Positions 17,348 to 26,333 are shown, counted from the stretch's first letter. The stretch: 64,000 nucleotides of DNA from Haloarchaeobius sp. HME9146 (GCF_025399835.1 NZ_JAODVR010000001.1:992001-1056000); one strand, 5' to 3'. Notes: generated by a model from the sequence alone, not told the origin. Numbers and translations: made by a program.

Positions 17348-17749
17348 GTGGTAACCGATTCGACACCCGGTCTCTGCGGGTGGTTAGCGAAGTACGAGGC
17401 GGTCGTCGAGGTCGGCATCGGCAACCGGACCGACGTGGCCGCCTGCCTCGCCGAGCGCGGGGTCCGGGTCACCGCCACCGACATCCACGACCGGTCGGTT
17501 CCCGAGGGGGTCCGGTTCGTCCGCGACGACGTGACCGCGCCCGACCTCGACGTGTACCGCGACGCCGAGGTGCTCTACGCGCTGAACCTCCCGCCCGAGC
17601 TGCACCGGCCCGTCTGGGACGTCGCGAAGCGCGTCGGCGCGGACTTCGTGTTCACGACGCTGGGTGGCGACCAGCCCGCGATTCCGGTCGACCGCGAGAC
17701 GATTCCGGGCGATACGCTGTATCTCGCACGGGCCGGCCCTGGTCGGTAA
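17348..17749 (+). CDS. UPF0146 family protein (Rossmann-fold methyltransferase-like)
   Basis: This 133-residue protein probably starts at GTG 17348. It has an SAM-methyltransferase-like first strand and loop ([17 protein letters not shown]), then [12 protein letters not shown], a typical acidic end of strand 2. It is shorter than full methyltransferases and lacks later catalytic motifs, as is usual for the archaeal UPF0146 family. The function is unknown. The gene is followed after 65 bp by a HAD phosphatase gene on the same strand. Confidence 0.8.
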   Translation: MVTDSTPGLCGWLAKYEAVVEVGIGNRTDVAACLAERGVRVTATDIHDRSVPEGVRFVRDDVTAPDLDVYRDAEVLYALNLPPELHRPVWDVAKRVGADFVFTTLGGDQPAIPVDRETIPGDTLYLARAGPGR

Positions 17750-17814
17750 GTTCGACGACACGATGCCTTGCCGGTCCGATAGGCCCATTACCTGTGAGGT
17801 TAGTGTCCGTGAAC

Positions 17815-18690
17815 ATGGAGGCAGACACGGTCGTCCTCGACATCGACGGGGTGCTCGTGGACGTGGCGGACTCCTATCGCCGAGCCATCGTGGAGTCCGT
17901 CGAGCGCGTCTACGACCAGACCATCCGCAAAGAGGACATCCAGTCGTTCAAGGACGCCGGTGGATTCAACAACGACTGGGAGCTGACGTACGCCGCGGCA
18001 CTGTACGTGCTGGCGCTCCGCGAGGGCTGTTCGCTCTCGCTCGACGAGTTCACGAACGAGATTCGCGAGCACGGCGGCGGCCTCGACAGCGCCGAACTCG
18101 CCATGGGCGCCGAGGTCGGCGCGAACGCGTTCGAGCGCATCAAAGAGCAGTGGGACCCCGAGCGCCTGCGCGACGTGTTCCAGCAGCTCTACCTCGGGAG
18201 CGACCTGTATCGCACGCTCGAAGGCGGCGAGCCGGACATCGACTGCGAGGGGTTCATCCACGACGAACCGATCATCATCGAACCCGAGACCATCGAGGTG
18301 CTCCAGGCGAACTTCGACGTCGGTGTCGTCACCGGCCGTCCCTCGGCCGAGGCCGACATCGCGCTCTCGCGGGTCGGGCTGGACATTCCCGACGAGCACC
18401 GCTTCACGATGGACGACTGGGAGGAGGGTAAGCCACACCCGCACGCCCTCATGACGCTCGCGGAGCGCTTCGACAGCGAGGACGTGGTGTTCGTCGGCGA
18501 CACCATCGACGACGTGACGACGGCCCGCCGGGCGAACGAGGAGGACGATTCTCGCACGTACACCGGCGTCGGCGTCCTCACCGGCGGCCTGACCGGTGTC
18601 GAGGGCAAACAGAAGTTCGTCGCCTACGGCGCACAGGCCATCCTCGACGACGTGAACCTGCTGCCGGGGCTGCTCGGCGTCGAGCAGTAG
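17815..18690 (+). CDS. HAD superfamily hydrolase (haloarchaeal TIGR01548 type)
   Basis: This 291-residue enzyme starts [23 protein letters not shown] motif I is DIDGVLVD near residue 9, motif II is [11 protein letters not shown], and the motif III/IV region is KPHPHALM plus [17 protein letters not shown] helical cap lies between about 30 and 130. It should hydrolyse a phosphate monoester, substrate unknown. The subfamily was defined largely on haloarchaeal sequences, sometimes next to histidine biosynthesis genes, which is not the case here. Confidence 0.88.
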   Translation: MEADTVVLDIDGVLVDVADSYRRAIVESVERVYDQTIRKEDIQSFKDAGGFNNDWELTYAAALYVLALREGCSLSLDEFTNEIREHGGGLDSAELAMGAEVGANAFERIKEQWDPERLRDVFQQLYLGSDLYRTLEGGEPDIDCEGFIHDEPIIIEPETIEVLQANFDVGVVTGRPSAEADIALSRVGLDIPDEHRFTMDDWEEGKPHPHALMTLAERFDSEDVVFVGDTIDDVTTARRANEEDDSRTYTGVGVLTGGLTGVEGKQKFVAYGAQAILDDVNLLPGLLGVEQ

Positions 18691-18727
18691 GGAAAGGTTC
18701 TCGGTCGCGTTCTCGGAACTATCGCCT

Positions 18728-19111
18728 ATGCCCGACCAGCCCTCCCTCTCGCGGTCGCTGTATCCCCTGTTGCTTCTGGCGTGGGTGCTGCCTGCGTGGC
18801 TTACCCCACCAGACCCCTTCACGCAACTCCTGTCGTTCGTCCCGGGCATCCTGCTGGCGTTGGTGGCCGGGTTCTGGTTCTCTCGGACTGGCTATCGGGC
18901 GCTCGATGCAACCATCTCGGACCTCTGGCTGTTCGCGGTCACCGTCCTCGGTGGAGTGATACTGGGTTCGCTCCTCGCGCCGGACCCGACGCTGACGACG
19001 CTCCAGACGGGACTCTTGCTGCTCGCGGCGCTCCTCGTCGGGGGCTGGCTCGCGTTCGCGCCGAGCGCCGCGCCGGTTCGCCGTCGCCTCGGCCGAAACC
19101 GTCCCGAGTGA
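18728..19111 (+). CDS. Four-helix membrane protein, function unknown
   Basis: This 127-residue protein has hydrophobic helices at about 10-27 (LYPLLLLAWVLPAWL), 32-50 (LLSFVPGILLALVAGFWF), 62-82 (DLWLFAVTVLGGVILGSLLA) and 88-110 (LLLLAALLVGGWLAFA), with a basic C-terminal tail. I do not recognise a family. It lies between the HAD hydrolase and another membrane protein on the same strand, with short gaps. Confidence 0.65.
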   Translation: MPDQPSLSRSLYPLLLLAWVLPAWLTPPDPFTQLLSFVPGILLALVAGFWFSRTGYRALDATISDLWLFAVTVLGGVILGSLLAPDPTLTTLQTGLLLLAALLVGGWLAFAPSAAPVRRRLGRNRPE

Positions 19112-19149
19112 ATAGCAATTTTATACGATACCGGTACAATCTCTCCCCA

Positions 19150-19551
19150 ATGAGTCTGATACTGCGGCGTCTCTCCTGGGCCGTCCCACTCGGGGCTGCC
19201 CCTGCGGTCGTCGGTGGCACAACCTTCAGCCCACCCGACGTGTTCAGCACGGTCGCCTACATCGGCGCAGCGCTCCCCCTGACACTCCTGCTCGGGTACC
19301 ACGTCGCGAGCAAAGAGAACCCGAAAGAGGGGCGGCGGCCGAACCGGCTCTGGCTGTTCGCGGGCTGCCTGCTCGCGCTGTTGCTCGTCGCCGGCGCGGC
19401 GTTCAGCCGGCTCGACCCCACGATGCTCTGGGAGCTCAGACAGGAGTACCAGCTCGGCGCGGTCGCCGGAAGCGTCGGCGGCCTCTTCCTCGTCGCCGAG
19501 GTCGTCATCTACTACGGCGTGTTCGACCGGCTCCACGGCCTGTTCTCCTGA
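19150..19551 (+). CDS. Four-helix membrane protein, function unknown
   Basis: This 133-residue protein starts MSLILRRLSWAVPLGAAPAV at 19150 and has about four hydrophobic segments, including VAYIGAALPLTLLLGYHVA, LWLFAGCLLALLLVAGAAF and LGAVAGSVGGLFLVAEVVIY. The loop KENPKEGRRPNR is basic. A TATA-like element (ATTTTATACG, about 19119-19128) lies roughly 25 bp upstream. The family is not recognised. Confidence 0.65.
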   Translation: MSLILRRLSWAVPLGAAPAVVGGTTFSPPDVFSTVAYIGAALPLTLLLGYHVASKENPKEGRRPNRLWLFAGCLLALLLVAGAAFSRLDPTMLWELRQEYQLGAVAGSVGGLFLVAEVVIYYGVFDRLHGLFS

Positions 19552-19629
19552 ATCCCGGCCGCGCTTCTGACACCGGCCTGGGCTGCCGACTCCGAACCCT
19601 TATTTCCCATCCGCAACCACGACACACGT

Positions 19630-20298
19630 ATGCGAATCGCACTACTCGGCGGTACTGGTGACATCGGGCAGGGGCTCGCCCTGCGCTGGGCCTACGACAC
19701 GGACCACGAGATACTCATCGGGTCGCGCGACCCGGAGAAGGCACGGACGATGGCCGAGGAGTACGAGACCGAACTCGACAGCCGCGGCGTCGACGTGACG
19801 GTCAACGGCTTCGCCAACGAGATGGCGGCCGACCGGGCAGACGTCGTCGTCCTCGCCGTCCCGCCGTACCACGTCGCGGACACGGTCGAGAGCGTCGCCG
19901 ACAAGCTCGACGAGGACACCATCCTGGTCTCGCCCGCGGTCGGCATGAAGGGCGACGAGGACGGGATGCACTACCACCGCCCTGGCGCGGGGTCGGTGAC
20001 GGCACTCGCCGCGAAGGCCGCCCCGGAGGGCGTCTCCACGGTCGGCGCGTTCCACAACCTCTCCGCGGACCGCCTCGCGAACCTCGACGCCGAGCTCGAC
20101 CTCGACACGCTCCTCGTCGGGGACGACCCCGACGCGAAGGACATCGTGAGCCGACTCGCCGACGAGATCGAGGGGCTGCGCCCGCTCGACGCCGGCCCGC
20201 TGGCCAACGCGGCCGAGGTCGAGAGCATCACGCCGCTCGTCATCAACATCGCCCGCTACAACGACGGGATGCACGACGTGGGCGTCACGTTCCACTGA
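19630..20298 (+). CDS. npdG: F420H2:NADP oxidoreductase
   Basis: This 222-residue enzyme starts MRIALLGGTGDIGQGLALRW, an N-terminal dinucleotide-binding GxGxxG-like loop, followed by HEILIGSRDPEKA, the NADP 2'-phosphate contact region. VVLAVPPYHVADTVES and the C-terminal TPLVINIARYN match the archaeal F420-dependent NADP reductases (Fno). It transfers hydride between reduced coenzyme F420 and NADP. The F420 side-chain ligase gene cofE and mer lie about 35 kb away in this window, so the pathway is present. Confidence 0.93.
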   Translation: MRIALLGGTGDIGQGLALRWAYDTDHEILIGSRDPEKARTMAEEYETELDSRGVDVTVNGFANEMAADRADVVVLAVPPYHVADTVESVADKLDEDTILVSPAVGMKGDEDGMHYHRPGAGSVTALAAKAAPEGVSTVGAFHNLSADRLANLDAELDLDTLLVGDDPDAKDIVSRLADEIEGLRPLDAGPLANAAEVESITPLVINIARYNDGMHDVGVTFH

Positions 20299-20654
20299 GT
20301 CACGGCGACGCCACTGCTCGGGGTTTCTGAGTATCGAAAACGGCCGGCACGAACGCGCGAGTCACAGCGAACTGGTCGCGGATCGAAACGAAGCGGGAGA
20401 CCTGAGAGTCGCCGGTCTCGGTGACGGCTCTCGAAGCGGTGCGAGGCCGAATCGGTGTCGACCCCCCGAGCGCCCTCCCCCCAGAAGGCGCTTACGACAC
20501 CTGCAGCCGTCGCCACGCTTGTCCGCTCCCGCACCTTGGTATTGGGTGGCACGGGGGACGAGGCTTTCCTTCGAGACCGAAGTCGGCCACGCCTGATTCT
20601 TTTCCTCGCTGGCGAAGCAATGTACGTCGATGAGGGGCTGTCGAGGGCGCGGCG
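20299..20654. other. Intergenic region, no gene seen
   Basis: This 356-bp convergent gap lies between npdG and the Bat-type regulator. Several open frames cross it on both strands but none has haloarchaeal codon bias, a family match or a plausible start, and they look like chance frames in GC-rich DNA. I find no tRNA or CRISPR-like structure. An unrecognised small RNA or terminator cannot be excluded. Confidence 0.5.
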
Positions 20655-21332
20655 TTACTCGTTGATGAGCGTCGTCTCGACCAGCGCGCAGAGCCCGCGC
20701 CGGAGGCGCTGGGAGAAGGCGTTGTCGCTGATTCCGAGGAGCTCGCCGAGTTCCATCGCGCTCGTCCGCCGCGGCACCTCGAAGTAGCCGTGTTGGAACG
20801 CCAGCACGATGGCCTCTCGCTGCTCGTCCGAGATGAGCGACGTGTCGCGGGGGACGTGCGGGTTGTAGATGCGCCGGAGCAACACCCGGATGTCCGCCTC
20901 GTTGCACCTGTCCCTGAACGCCCGGAGCGCGGGGCGTTCGTCGAACTGGATGCGCAGGTCCCAGCCCTCTCCGATACCGGTGCCTTCGAGCAACTTGGCG
21001 TTCGTCTCCTCCAGTATCGTCACCAGCCCGTCGAGCTCCTCGGTCCAGCGGACCTCGAACAGGGTCCGGTCGCCGTCGTCGGTCCGTTCGATGACGTCGC
21101 TGGTCGCGGCCGAGGCCTCGAGGCTCGCCCTGGCTTCGTCCCGCTCCCCGTTCGAGACCCAGATGAGTGGCATCCGCCCCCCGTCGATGGGAACGATTCG
21201 TTCCAGTTCGACACGGGCATTGGGGACGTTTTCGAACACGCGGCCGAGCTCGAACGCGTGCGCTGGCACGGTCACGTCGGCGATGACCATGTGTGACTCG
21301 TCAGTCATCGGTGCCTCTCCGGCGGAGTCCAT
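20655..21332 (-). CDS. Bat-type HTH-10 transcriptional regulator
   Basis: This 225-residue protein has an N-terminal ligand-sensing-like domain and a C-terminal bacterio-opsin-activator helix-turn-helix (HTH-10). The diagnostic part is DEQREAIVLAFQHGYFEVPR, then ELGELLGISDNAFSQRLRRG. Haloarchaea encode many such regulators, which bind promoters through the C-terminal helix pair. The ATG at 21308 (MTDESHMVIADV) is an alternative start. The regulated genes are unknown, though the divergent position near thioredoxin may matter. Confidence 0.88.
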   Translation of the reverse strand: MDSAGEAPMTDESHMVIADVTVPAHAFELGRVFENVPNARVELERIVPIDGGRMPLIWVSNGERDEARASLEASAATSDVIERTDDGDRTLFEVRWTEELDGLVTILEETNAKLLEGTGIGEGWDLRIQFDERPALRAFRDRCNEADIRVLLRRIYNPHVPRDTSLISDEQREAIVLAFQHGYFEVPRRTSAMELGELLGISDNAFSQRLRRGLCALVETTLINE

Positions 21333-21419
21333 ACTGACCGTAACTCACGTTGCATGGAAAAGCGCGGCCATGCTATCACATGGCCAACCAAGTTCTCGAC
21401 CGGTGAAAACGCGAGACGT

Positions 21420-21689
21420 CTATGCGCCGGCCTTCTCGAGGGCGTCCTCGAGATCGTCGCGTTGCGTGACGCCGACGAAGCGCTCGACGATGCCGTCGTC
21501 GTTCTCGATGATGAGGGTCGGGAGCGAGCGTACCTGGTACTCGTTCGCCACGTCCTGCTCCTCGTCGACGTTCACCTTCTCGACACTGAAGCGGCCCTCC
21601 CAGTCCTCTTCGAGTTCCTCGAGGATGGGGTCTTGCGTCTTGCACGGGCCACACCAGTCCGCATAGAAGTCCTTGAGCGTGACTGCCAT
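21420..21689 (-). CDS. Thioredoxin
   Basis: This 89-residue thioredoxin fold starts MAVTLKDFYADWCGPCKTQD at 21689, with the redox site WCGPCK near 12-17 and the cis-proline segment VRSLPTLIIEN near 54. It is slightly shorter than bacterial thioredoxin (about 105), lacking the first strand/helix, as in other haloarchaeal thioredoxin-like proteins. It reduces protein disulfides in the cytosol. Confidence 0.93.
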   Translation of the reverse strand: MAVTLKDFYADWCGPCKTQDPILEELEEDWEGRFSVEKVNVDEEQDVANEYQVRSLPTLIIENDDGIVERFVGVTQRDDLEDALEKAGA

Positions 21690-21848
21690 AACGAGTCGAA
21701 AATTCCCTCGCGCCGCGCATAAGGGTTTGGTTCGCGGGCGCTCCAGTAGCCGTCGCGCACGACCGTCGCGGTCCGGCCTCACGACGACCCCGCCCCCGAC
21801 TCGGCCCGTGTCGAAAGACTTAGAGGCGTCCGGACTGGACGGAGGGAT

Positions 21849-22010
21849 ATGAGCAAGGGCCAGAACTCCGGCGGCCTCATGTCGAGCGCCGGACTCGTCC
21901 GTTACTTCGACGCCGAGGACCGCAACGCCATCCGAGTCGACCCGAAGACCATCGTCGCATTTGGTGTCTTCTTCGGTGCGCTCGTCCTCGTGATGCGCGT
22001 CGCACTGTAA
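21849..22010 (+). CDS. Sec61 beta / SecG-like preprotein translocase subunit
   Basis: This 53-residue protein is easily missed because of its length. It starts [20 protein letters not shown], continues [18 protein letters not shown] and ends in one hydrophobic helix ([15 protein letters not shown]). The pattern GLxxYFxxE......DP and a single C-terminal helix is the archaeal Sec61 beta signature. It is the small tail-anchored subunit of the SecYE-beta channel. It is 55 bp upstream of pdxT on the same strand. Confidence 0.93.
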   Translation: MSKGQNSGGLMSSAGLVRYFDAEDRNAIRVDPKTIVAFGVFFGALVLVMRVAL

Positions 22011-22064
22011 CCACGGCGACGGACGAACACGACGTTTTTCTTCGACCGGTCGTTACCAGCGAGT

Positions 22065-22670
22065 ATGACACTCACAGCCGGCGTCATCGCCGTCCAGGGC
22101 GACGTCTCGGAACACGCCGACGCCATCCGGCGCGCGGGCGAGGCCCACGGCGAGGACGTGACCGTCCACGAGATCCGGAAGTCGGGCATCGTCCCCGACT
22201 GCGACCTGTTGTTGCTGCCCGGCGGGGAATCGACGACCATCTCGCGCCTCCTCCACGACGAGGGCATCGACGAGGAGATACTCGCCCACGTCGAGGCGGA
22301 CAAGCCGCTGCTCGCGACGTGTGCCGGGCTCATCGTCTCCTCGACCGACGCGAAGGACGACCGCGTCCGGACGCTCGACCTCGTCGACGTGACCGTCGAC
22401 CGGAACGCGTTCGGCCGCCAGAAGGACAGCTTCGAGGCACCGCTGGACGTCGCGGGGCTCGACGAGCCGTTCCCCGCGGTGTTCATCCGCGCGCCGCTCA
22501 TCGACGAGGTCGGTGACGACGTCGAGGTGCTCGCCGAGTGGGACGGCAAGCCGGTCGCGGTCCGCGACGGCCCGGTCATCGGGACCTCGTTCCACCCCGA
22601 GCTCACCCCCGACGTTCGCCTTCACCGGCTCGCGTTCTTCGCCGCGGAAGCCGAGCAGCTTGCACGCTGA
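22065..22670 (+). CDS. pdxT: Pyridoxal 5'-phosphate synthase glutaminase subunit
   Basis: This 201-residue class I glutaminase starts MTLTAGVIAVQGDVSEHADA. Its motifs are LLLPGGESTTISRLL, LATCAGLIV with the nucleophile Cys near 86, and a C-terminal GTSFHPELTPD with the His/Glu of the triad. It releases ammonia from glutamine for PdxS, which makes pyridoxal 5'-phosphate from ribose 5-phosphate and glyceraldehyde 3-phosphate. The pdxS partner is not in this window. Confidence 0.96.
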   Translation: MTLTAGVIAVQGDVSEHADAIRRAGEAHGEDVTVHEIRKSGIVPDCDLLLLPGGESTTISRLLHDEGIDEEILAHVEADKPLLATCAGLIVSSTDAKDDRVRTLDLVDVTVDRNAFGRQKDSFEAPLDVAGLDEPFPAVFIRAPLIDEVGDDVEVLAEWDGKPVAVRDGPVIGTSFHPELTPDVRLHRLAFFAAEAEQLAR

Positions 22671-22709
22671 GAACGCAGGCTTTTCTTGCTGGCACCCTTC
22701 CGTCGGGCT

Positions 22710-23159
22710 ATGAAGGCATCCATCGACACGGTACGCGTCGCCGGGACCCAGGATGGGCCCGTTCCGGTGGTCGTACTCGAGGTCGAGGAGGACGACGACG
22801 TGTTGCCTATCTTCATCGGATTCGACGAAGCCATCGCCATCGTCCGTGGGCTGGACGCCACGGACATCGGGCGACCGCTCACCCACGACCTCCTGCTGGA
22901 CGTGATGGAGGAACTGGGCGGGCGCGTGACGAAGGTGGTCGTGAGCCGTGTCGATTCGGGGACCTACATCGCCGACCTGCACGTGAACACGCCGCGGGGC
23001 GACGTGGTGATCGATGCCCGACCCAGCGACTCCCTCGCGCTGGCTGCCCGCACGAACGCACCCCTCGAGGTCGACGACGACGTGTACGAGGACGGCCGCC
23101 GTGCCCGCGAGGAGTTCGACACGCTCGACGACATCCGTGAGGTAGCCGACTACGCATGA
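22710..23159 (+). CDS. Bifunctional nuclease (BFN) family protein
   Basis: This 149-residue protein starts MKASIDTVRVAGTQDGPVPV at 22710. It carries the DUF151/BFN pattern: VVLEVEEDDDVLPIFIGFDE, then RPLTHDLLLDVMEELGGRV and DARPSDSLALAARTNAPLEV. Related plant and archaeal proteins have been reported to cleave RNA and DNA, though the role in archaea is unclear. It overlaps the start of hisE by four bases (ATGA), so the two are translationally coupled. Confidence 0.9.
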   Translation: MKASIDTVRVAGTQDGPVPVVVLEVEEDDDVLPIFIGFDEAIAIVRGLDATDIGRPLTHDLLLDVMEELGGRVTKVVVSRVDSGTYIADLHVNTPRGDVVIDARPSDSLALAARTNAPLEVDDDVYEDGRRAREEFDTLDDIREVADYA

Positions 23160-23452
23160 CCGAAAGCACCGACGCGATTCTCGACGACCTGTTCGCGGTC
23201 ATCGAAGACCGCAAGGAAACGCTCCCCGAGGACTCCTACACCGCCAGCCTGTTCACCCACGAGAAGGGCGAGAACGCGGTGCTGGAGAAGCTCGGTGAAG
23301 AGGCGACCGAACTGATTCTCGCCGCGAAGGACGACGACCACGAGGAGATCGCTCACGAGAGCGCCGACATCATCTACCACCTGCTCGTGCTGCTCTCGAT
23401 GAAGGACATGGACGTGAGCGACCTGCGCGCGGAGCTGGCCGACCGCCGGTGA
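23156..23452 (+). CDS. hisE: Phosphoribosyl-ATP diphosphatase
   Basis: This 98-residue all-alpha enzyme starts MTESTDAILDDLFAVIEDRK. It has the HisE/MazG-type metal site in LGEEATELILAAK and HESADIIYHLLVLL. It is the normal single-domain length and not fused to HisI. It hydrolyses phosphoribosyl-ATP to phosphoribosyl-AMP, the second step of histidine synthesis. It overlaps the upstream BFN gene by four bases. Confidence 0.96.
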   Translation: MTESTDAILDDLFAVIEDRKETLPEDSYTASLFTHEKGENAVLEKLGEEATELILAAKDDDHEEIAHESADIIYHLLVLLSMKDMDVSDLRAELADRR

Positions 23453-23590
23453 CGCTTTCGGTCGCCGTTGCACGGGTGACACACTGCCTGCGATTGAGTA
23501 TCCAATGGAAATTACCAGAACAAACTACTATAAACTAGGGTAAGGTTTCGAATATCTTTTCCGGCGCTCCTTGGCACACACTCACACGCC

Positions 23591-24463
23591 ATGCAACGCA
23601 ACAGGCGTTCATTCCTGAAGGCGACGGGCGCATCACTCGGTTCCATCGGGCTCCTCGGGGCGACGGCGTCGACGGCAGCCGCCTCGGTCCACGACCGCTG
23701 GGAACCCGCGGATTCGAGCAACTACACGAACGCGAGCCGCACCGCGAGCGATATGCGCTGGCTCGTGATCCACACCATCGAGGGCTCGTACGAGGGCTGC
23801 ATCAGCTGGTTCCAGAACCCCGACGCGAACGTGAGTTCGCACTACGTCGTCGGCAACCAGTCGAACCAGATAACGAAGATGGTCCGACTGGAGGACATCG
23901 CGTGGACCCAGGGCAACTGGGAGTACAACGAGACGGGCGTCTCCATCGAGCTGGAGGGCTACGCCAACGAGACGGACTTCAACGACACCATCTACCAGCA
24001 GGCCGCCGAGGTGGCACGCCACGTCTGTGACACCTACGGCATCCCCACGCAACACCCGACGTACGATCTGGCACCCTGTTCGGCGTACTCCGGCGAAGGC
24101 GGTATCATCGGCCACAACCAGGTGCCAGACCCCAACGACTGCTCACAGGTCACCGGCGGCAAGTACGACCCCGGCAACACCTGGGACTGGGACTACTTCA
24201 TGTCGCTCGTGAACGATGGCTCGGGCGGCGGTGGCGGCGGGTGGTCGGACGGCGACATCGTCCACTGCACCGCCGACCTCAACACCCGCGAGCGGCCGAA
24301 TCTGGATTCGTCGGTGGTGGCGACGATGCCGACCGGCTCGAACGCCGAGATCGTCAATGGACCCACCGACGAAGACGGCTACACCTGGTGGGGCCTGCAC
24401 TGGCTTGATTACGACATCTGGGGCTGGTCGGTCGAGGCGTACCTCGACGCGGGCTACGCCTGA
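23591..24463 (+). CDS. Tat-exported N-acetylmuramoyl-L-alanine amidase-like protein with SH3b domain
   Basis: This 290-residue protein starts MQRNRRSFLKATGASLGSIG, a twin-arginine signal with an Ala-rich cleavage region near 35. Residues 50-200 form an amidase_2/PGRP domain: WLVIHTIEG (zinc His), SSHYVVGNQSNQITKMV and GHNQVPDPNDC (second zinc His). The usual third ligand before DPGxxWDW is not a His here (KYDPGNTWDWDYF); a nearby Cys may substitute. A Gly linker leads to a C-terminal SH3b-like domain (LNTRERPNLDSSVVATMPTG). Haloarchaea lack murein, so the natural substrate is either foreign bacterial wall or another polymer. Confidence 0.87.
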   Translation: MQRNRRSFLKATGASLGSIGLLGATASTAAASVHDRWEPADSSNYTNASRTASDMRWLVIHTIEGSYEGCISWFQNPDANVSSHYVVGNQSNQITKMVRLEDIAWTQGNWEYNETGVSIELEGYANETDFNDTIYQQAAEVARHVCDTYGIPTQHPTYDLAPCSAYSGEGGIIGHNQVPDPNDCSQVTGGKYDPGNTWDWDYFMSLVNDGSGGGGGGWSDGDIVHCTADLNTRERPNLDSSVVATMPTGSNAEIVNGPTDEDGYTWWGLHWLDYDIWGWSVEAYLDAGYA

Positions 24464-24523
24464 ACGGCCACCGGCGGCGAGCGCTACGAGTCGCTCTCAC
24501 ACGGACGAGACGGGATAAACGCG

Positions 24524-24532
24524 CTTTTATGG
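24524..24532 (+). promoter_or_regulatory. TATA-like box of the NOG1 gene
   Basis: The sequence CTTTTATGG lies about 30 bp before the ATG at 24554, the expected spacing for a haloarchaeal leaderless promoter, and supports that start. Confidence 0.5.
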
Positions 24533-24553
24533 CCGCTTGTCATAGCACCTTGC

Positions 24554-25516
24554 ATGATTTTCGAGAATCTTCCGACGACACCACGGTCGGAGGAACTCAT
24601 CGACAAGGCGTTCTCCCGCGCCGCCCGCGCAGGCCGGGCCAAGTCGGGACACGACGCCCAGACGTCGATGCTCCAGACGGCGTCGAACATCCTTTCGGAC
24701 AATCTGGAGAACGTCGTGACGGCCTGGCCGGACTTCGACGAGGTCGACCCGTTCTACTACGAGCTCGCGGACGCCATCGTCGACGTCGACGAGGTGCGCA
24801 AGTCGCTGTCGGAGGTCACCTGGGCCTCCCGCAAGACCGCCGAGATTCGCAGCGAGTACGAGGGCCGGATGCGCCGGAACGACCTCGACACCGCCCGCAA
24901 GTTCCGGAAGCAGGCGTTCGCGCGCCTCGCGGACGTCGTCGAGGAGGTCGAAGACGACCTGCTCCGTCTCGGTGCGGCCCGTGACGAGCTGAAGACGCTG
25001 CCCGATATCAACCCGGACGAGCCCGCAATCGTCGTCGCCGGCTACCCGAACGTCGGGAAGTCCTCGTTCGTGAACGCGGTCACCCGCGCCCGCCACGAGA
25101 CCGCGACCTACCCGTTCACGACGAAGGGTATCGGCGTCGGTCACTTCGAGCGCCAGCGCATCCGCTACCAGATCGTCGACACTCCGGGGTTGCTCGACCG
25201 CCCGCCCCAGGACCGCAACGACATCGAGGCGCAGGCGGTCTCGGCGCTCACGCACCTCGCGGACTGCGTGCTGTTCGTCCTCGACGCGAGCGCGAACTGT
25301 GGGTACCCGCTCGACGACCAGCTGGAGCTGCTCGCCGCGGTCGAAGACCAGTTCGGCGACGTGCCCGTCATCACCGTCTGCAACAAGAGCGACGTCTCTC
25401 GGGACGTCGAGGCAGACTACTACATGAGTGTGACCGAGGACGAGAACCTGGACACCGTCCTCGATGCAGCCGTCGACGCTATCGGGTACGAGCCCGAGCT
25501 GCCGTTCGACGGCTGA
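24554..25516 (+). CDS. NOG1 family GTPase
   Basis: This 320-residue GTPase starts MIFENLPTTPRSEELIDKAF, the NOG1 N-terminal helical domain. The G domain begins near 155 with G1 GYPNVGKSSF, followed by G2 region TTYPFTTKG (as TYPFTTKG), G3 DTPGLLDRP and G4 NKSD. NOG1 proteins act in assembly of the large ribosomal subunit in eukaryotes; the archaeal form is probably also ribosome-associated. The TATA-like box 30 bp upstream supports the start. Confidence 0.95.
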   Translation: MIFENLPTTPRSEELIDKAFSRAARAGRAKSGHDAQTSMLQTASNILSDNLENVVTAWPDFDEVDPFYYELADAIVDVDEVRKSLSEVTWASRKTAEIRSEYEGRMRRNDLDTARKFRKQAFARLADVVEEVEDDLLRLGAARDELKTLPDINPDEPAIVVAGYPNVGKSSFVNAVTRARHETATYPFTTKGIGVGHFERQRIRYQIVDTPGLLDRPPQDRNDIEAQAVSALTHLADCVLFVLDASANCGYPLDDQLELLAAVEDQFGDVPVITVCNKSDVSRDVEADYYMSVTEDENLDTVLDAAVDAIGYEPELPFDG

Positions 25517-25547
25517 GTCGGGCGTCCTGTTCTCCGCGGTGGTCGTC

Positions 25548-26282
25548 CTATTCGACCTCGTACACGATGTTGACGTTCACCTTCACGTCGATTGGGCCGG
25601 GTTCGAGCGTCGTACTGTCCTCGGCCGGGGCGGAACGATACACCGGGTACGGCGGCTGGTAGCCGGCGCTGGAGACGCTGATGGTCTTGACCTTCGTGAT
25701 GGAGACGCCGGCAGCGCTGGCGGCCGCGTTCGCGTCCGCCTCGGCAGCGTCGACCGCCTTCGCGATGGCGTCGGACCGCAACTCGGCGATGCGCTCGTCG
25801 CTCAGTTTGAACGAGACGCTGTCGACGCGGGCCGCGCCGTTGGCGACGGCGATGTCGATGATGCGCCCGGCGTCGCTCACGTTGTCGGTCTCCACCTCGT
25901 AGGCGTGGACCGCGGTGTAGCCGGTTATCTCACGGCCCTCTTTGTAGTTGTACTGTGGGACGAGCCGGTAGCTCGTCGTCTTCACGTCGTCGTCGGGAAT
26001 CCCGGCGGCCCGGAGCGCGTCACGCATGCTCGTCGCGTCCTGTGCCGCGAAGGTTCGGGCGCTGTCGGCGGTCTTGCCCTCGCGTTCGACCGCGATGGAG
26101 ACGACCACGAGGTCGGCGGGTGCCGAGACGGTGCCCGTCCCGGAGACCGAGACGGTGCTCTTCGAGTCGCCGTCGTCGGTGCTGGCAGCGACGCTCCCGT
26201 CGTCGATAGAACCGGCCATCCCGAGGCAGCCGGCGGTCGTGACCAGTAGCGCCACGAGTGCGACCATGAGTTTCAGCTTCAT
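25548..26282 (-). CDS. SIMPL domain lipoprotein
   Basis: This 244-residue protein starts MKLKLMVALVALLVTTAGC, a lipobox signal. Residues 40-240 form a SIMPL (DUF541) domain: VSVSGTGTVSAPADLVVVSI, REGKTADSARTFAAQDATSM and the C-terminal KVNVNIVYEVE. SIMPL proteins are periplasmic or surface proteins in bacteria and archaea with no agreed function. Here it is lipid-anchored at the cell surface. The gene is convergent with NOG1. Confidence 0.9.
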   Translation of the reverse strand: MKLKLMVALVALLVTTAGCLGMAGSIDDGSVAASTDDGDSKSTVSVSGTGTVSAPADLVVVSIAVEREGKTADSARTFAAQDATSMRDALRAAGIPDDDVKTTSYRLVPQYNYKEGREITGYTAVHAYEVETDNVSDAGRIIDIAVANGAARVDSVSFKLSDERIAELRSDAIAKAVDAAEADANAAASAAGVSITKVKTISVSSAGYQPPYPVYRSAPAEDSTTLEPGPIDVKVNVNIVYEVE

Positions 26283-26333
26283 GCTACGCTCTGGTAGGCG
26301 AGGAACCGAGAAGAACTATCGAGAACCCACCAG

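Noticed and set aside
17380-17814. Longer start for the HAD hydrolase
   Set aside because: The upstream part overlaps the UPF0146 gene and is Arg-rich shadow; the ATG at 17815 precedes motif I by the normal distance.
20256-20907. Open frames across the npdG-regulator gap
   Set aside because: Frames are Arg/Pro-rich, lack codon bias and overlap confident genes.
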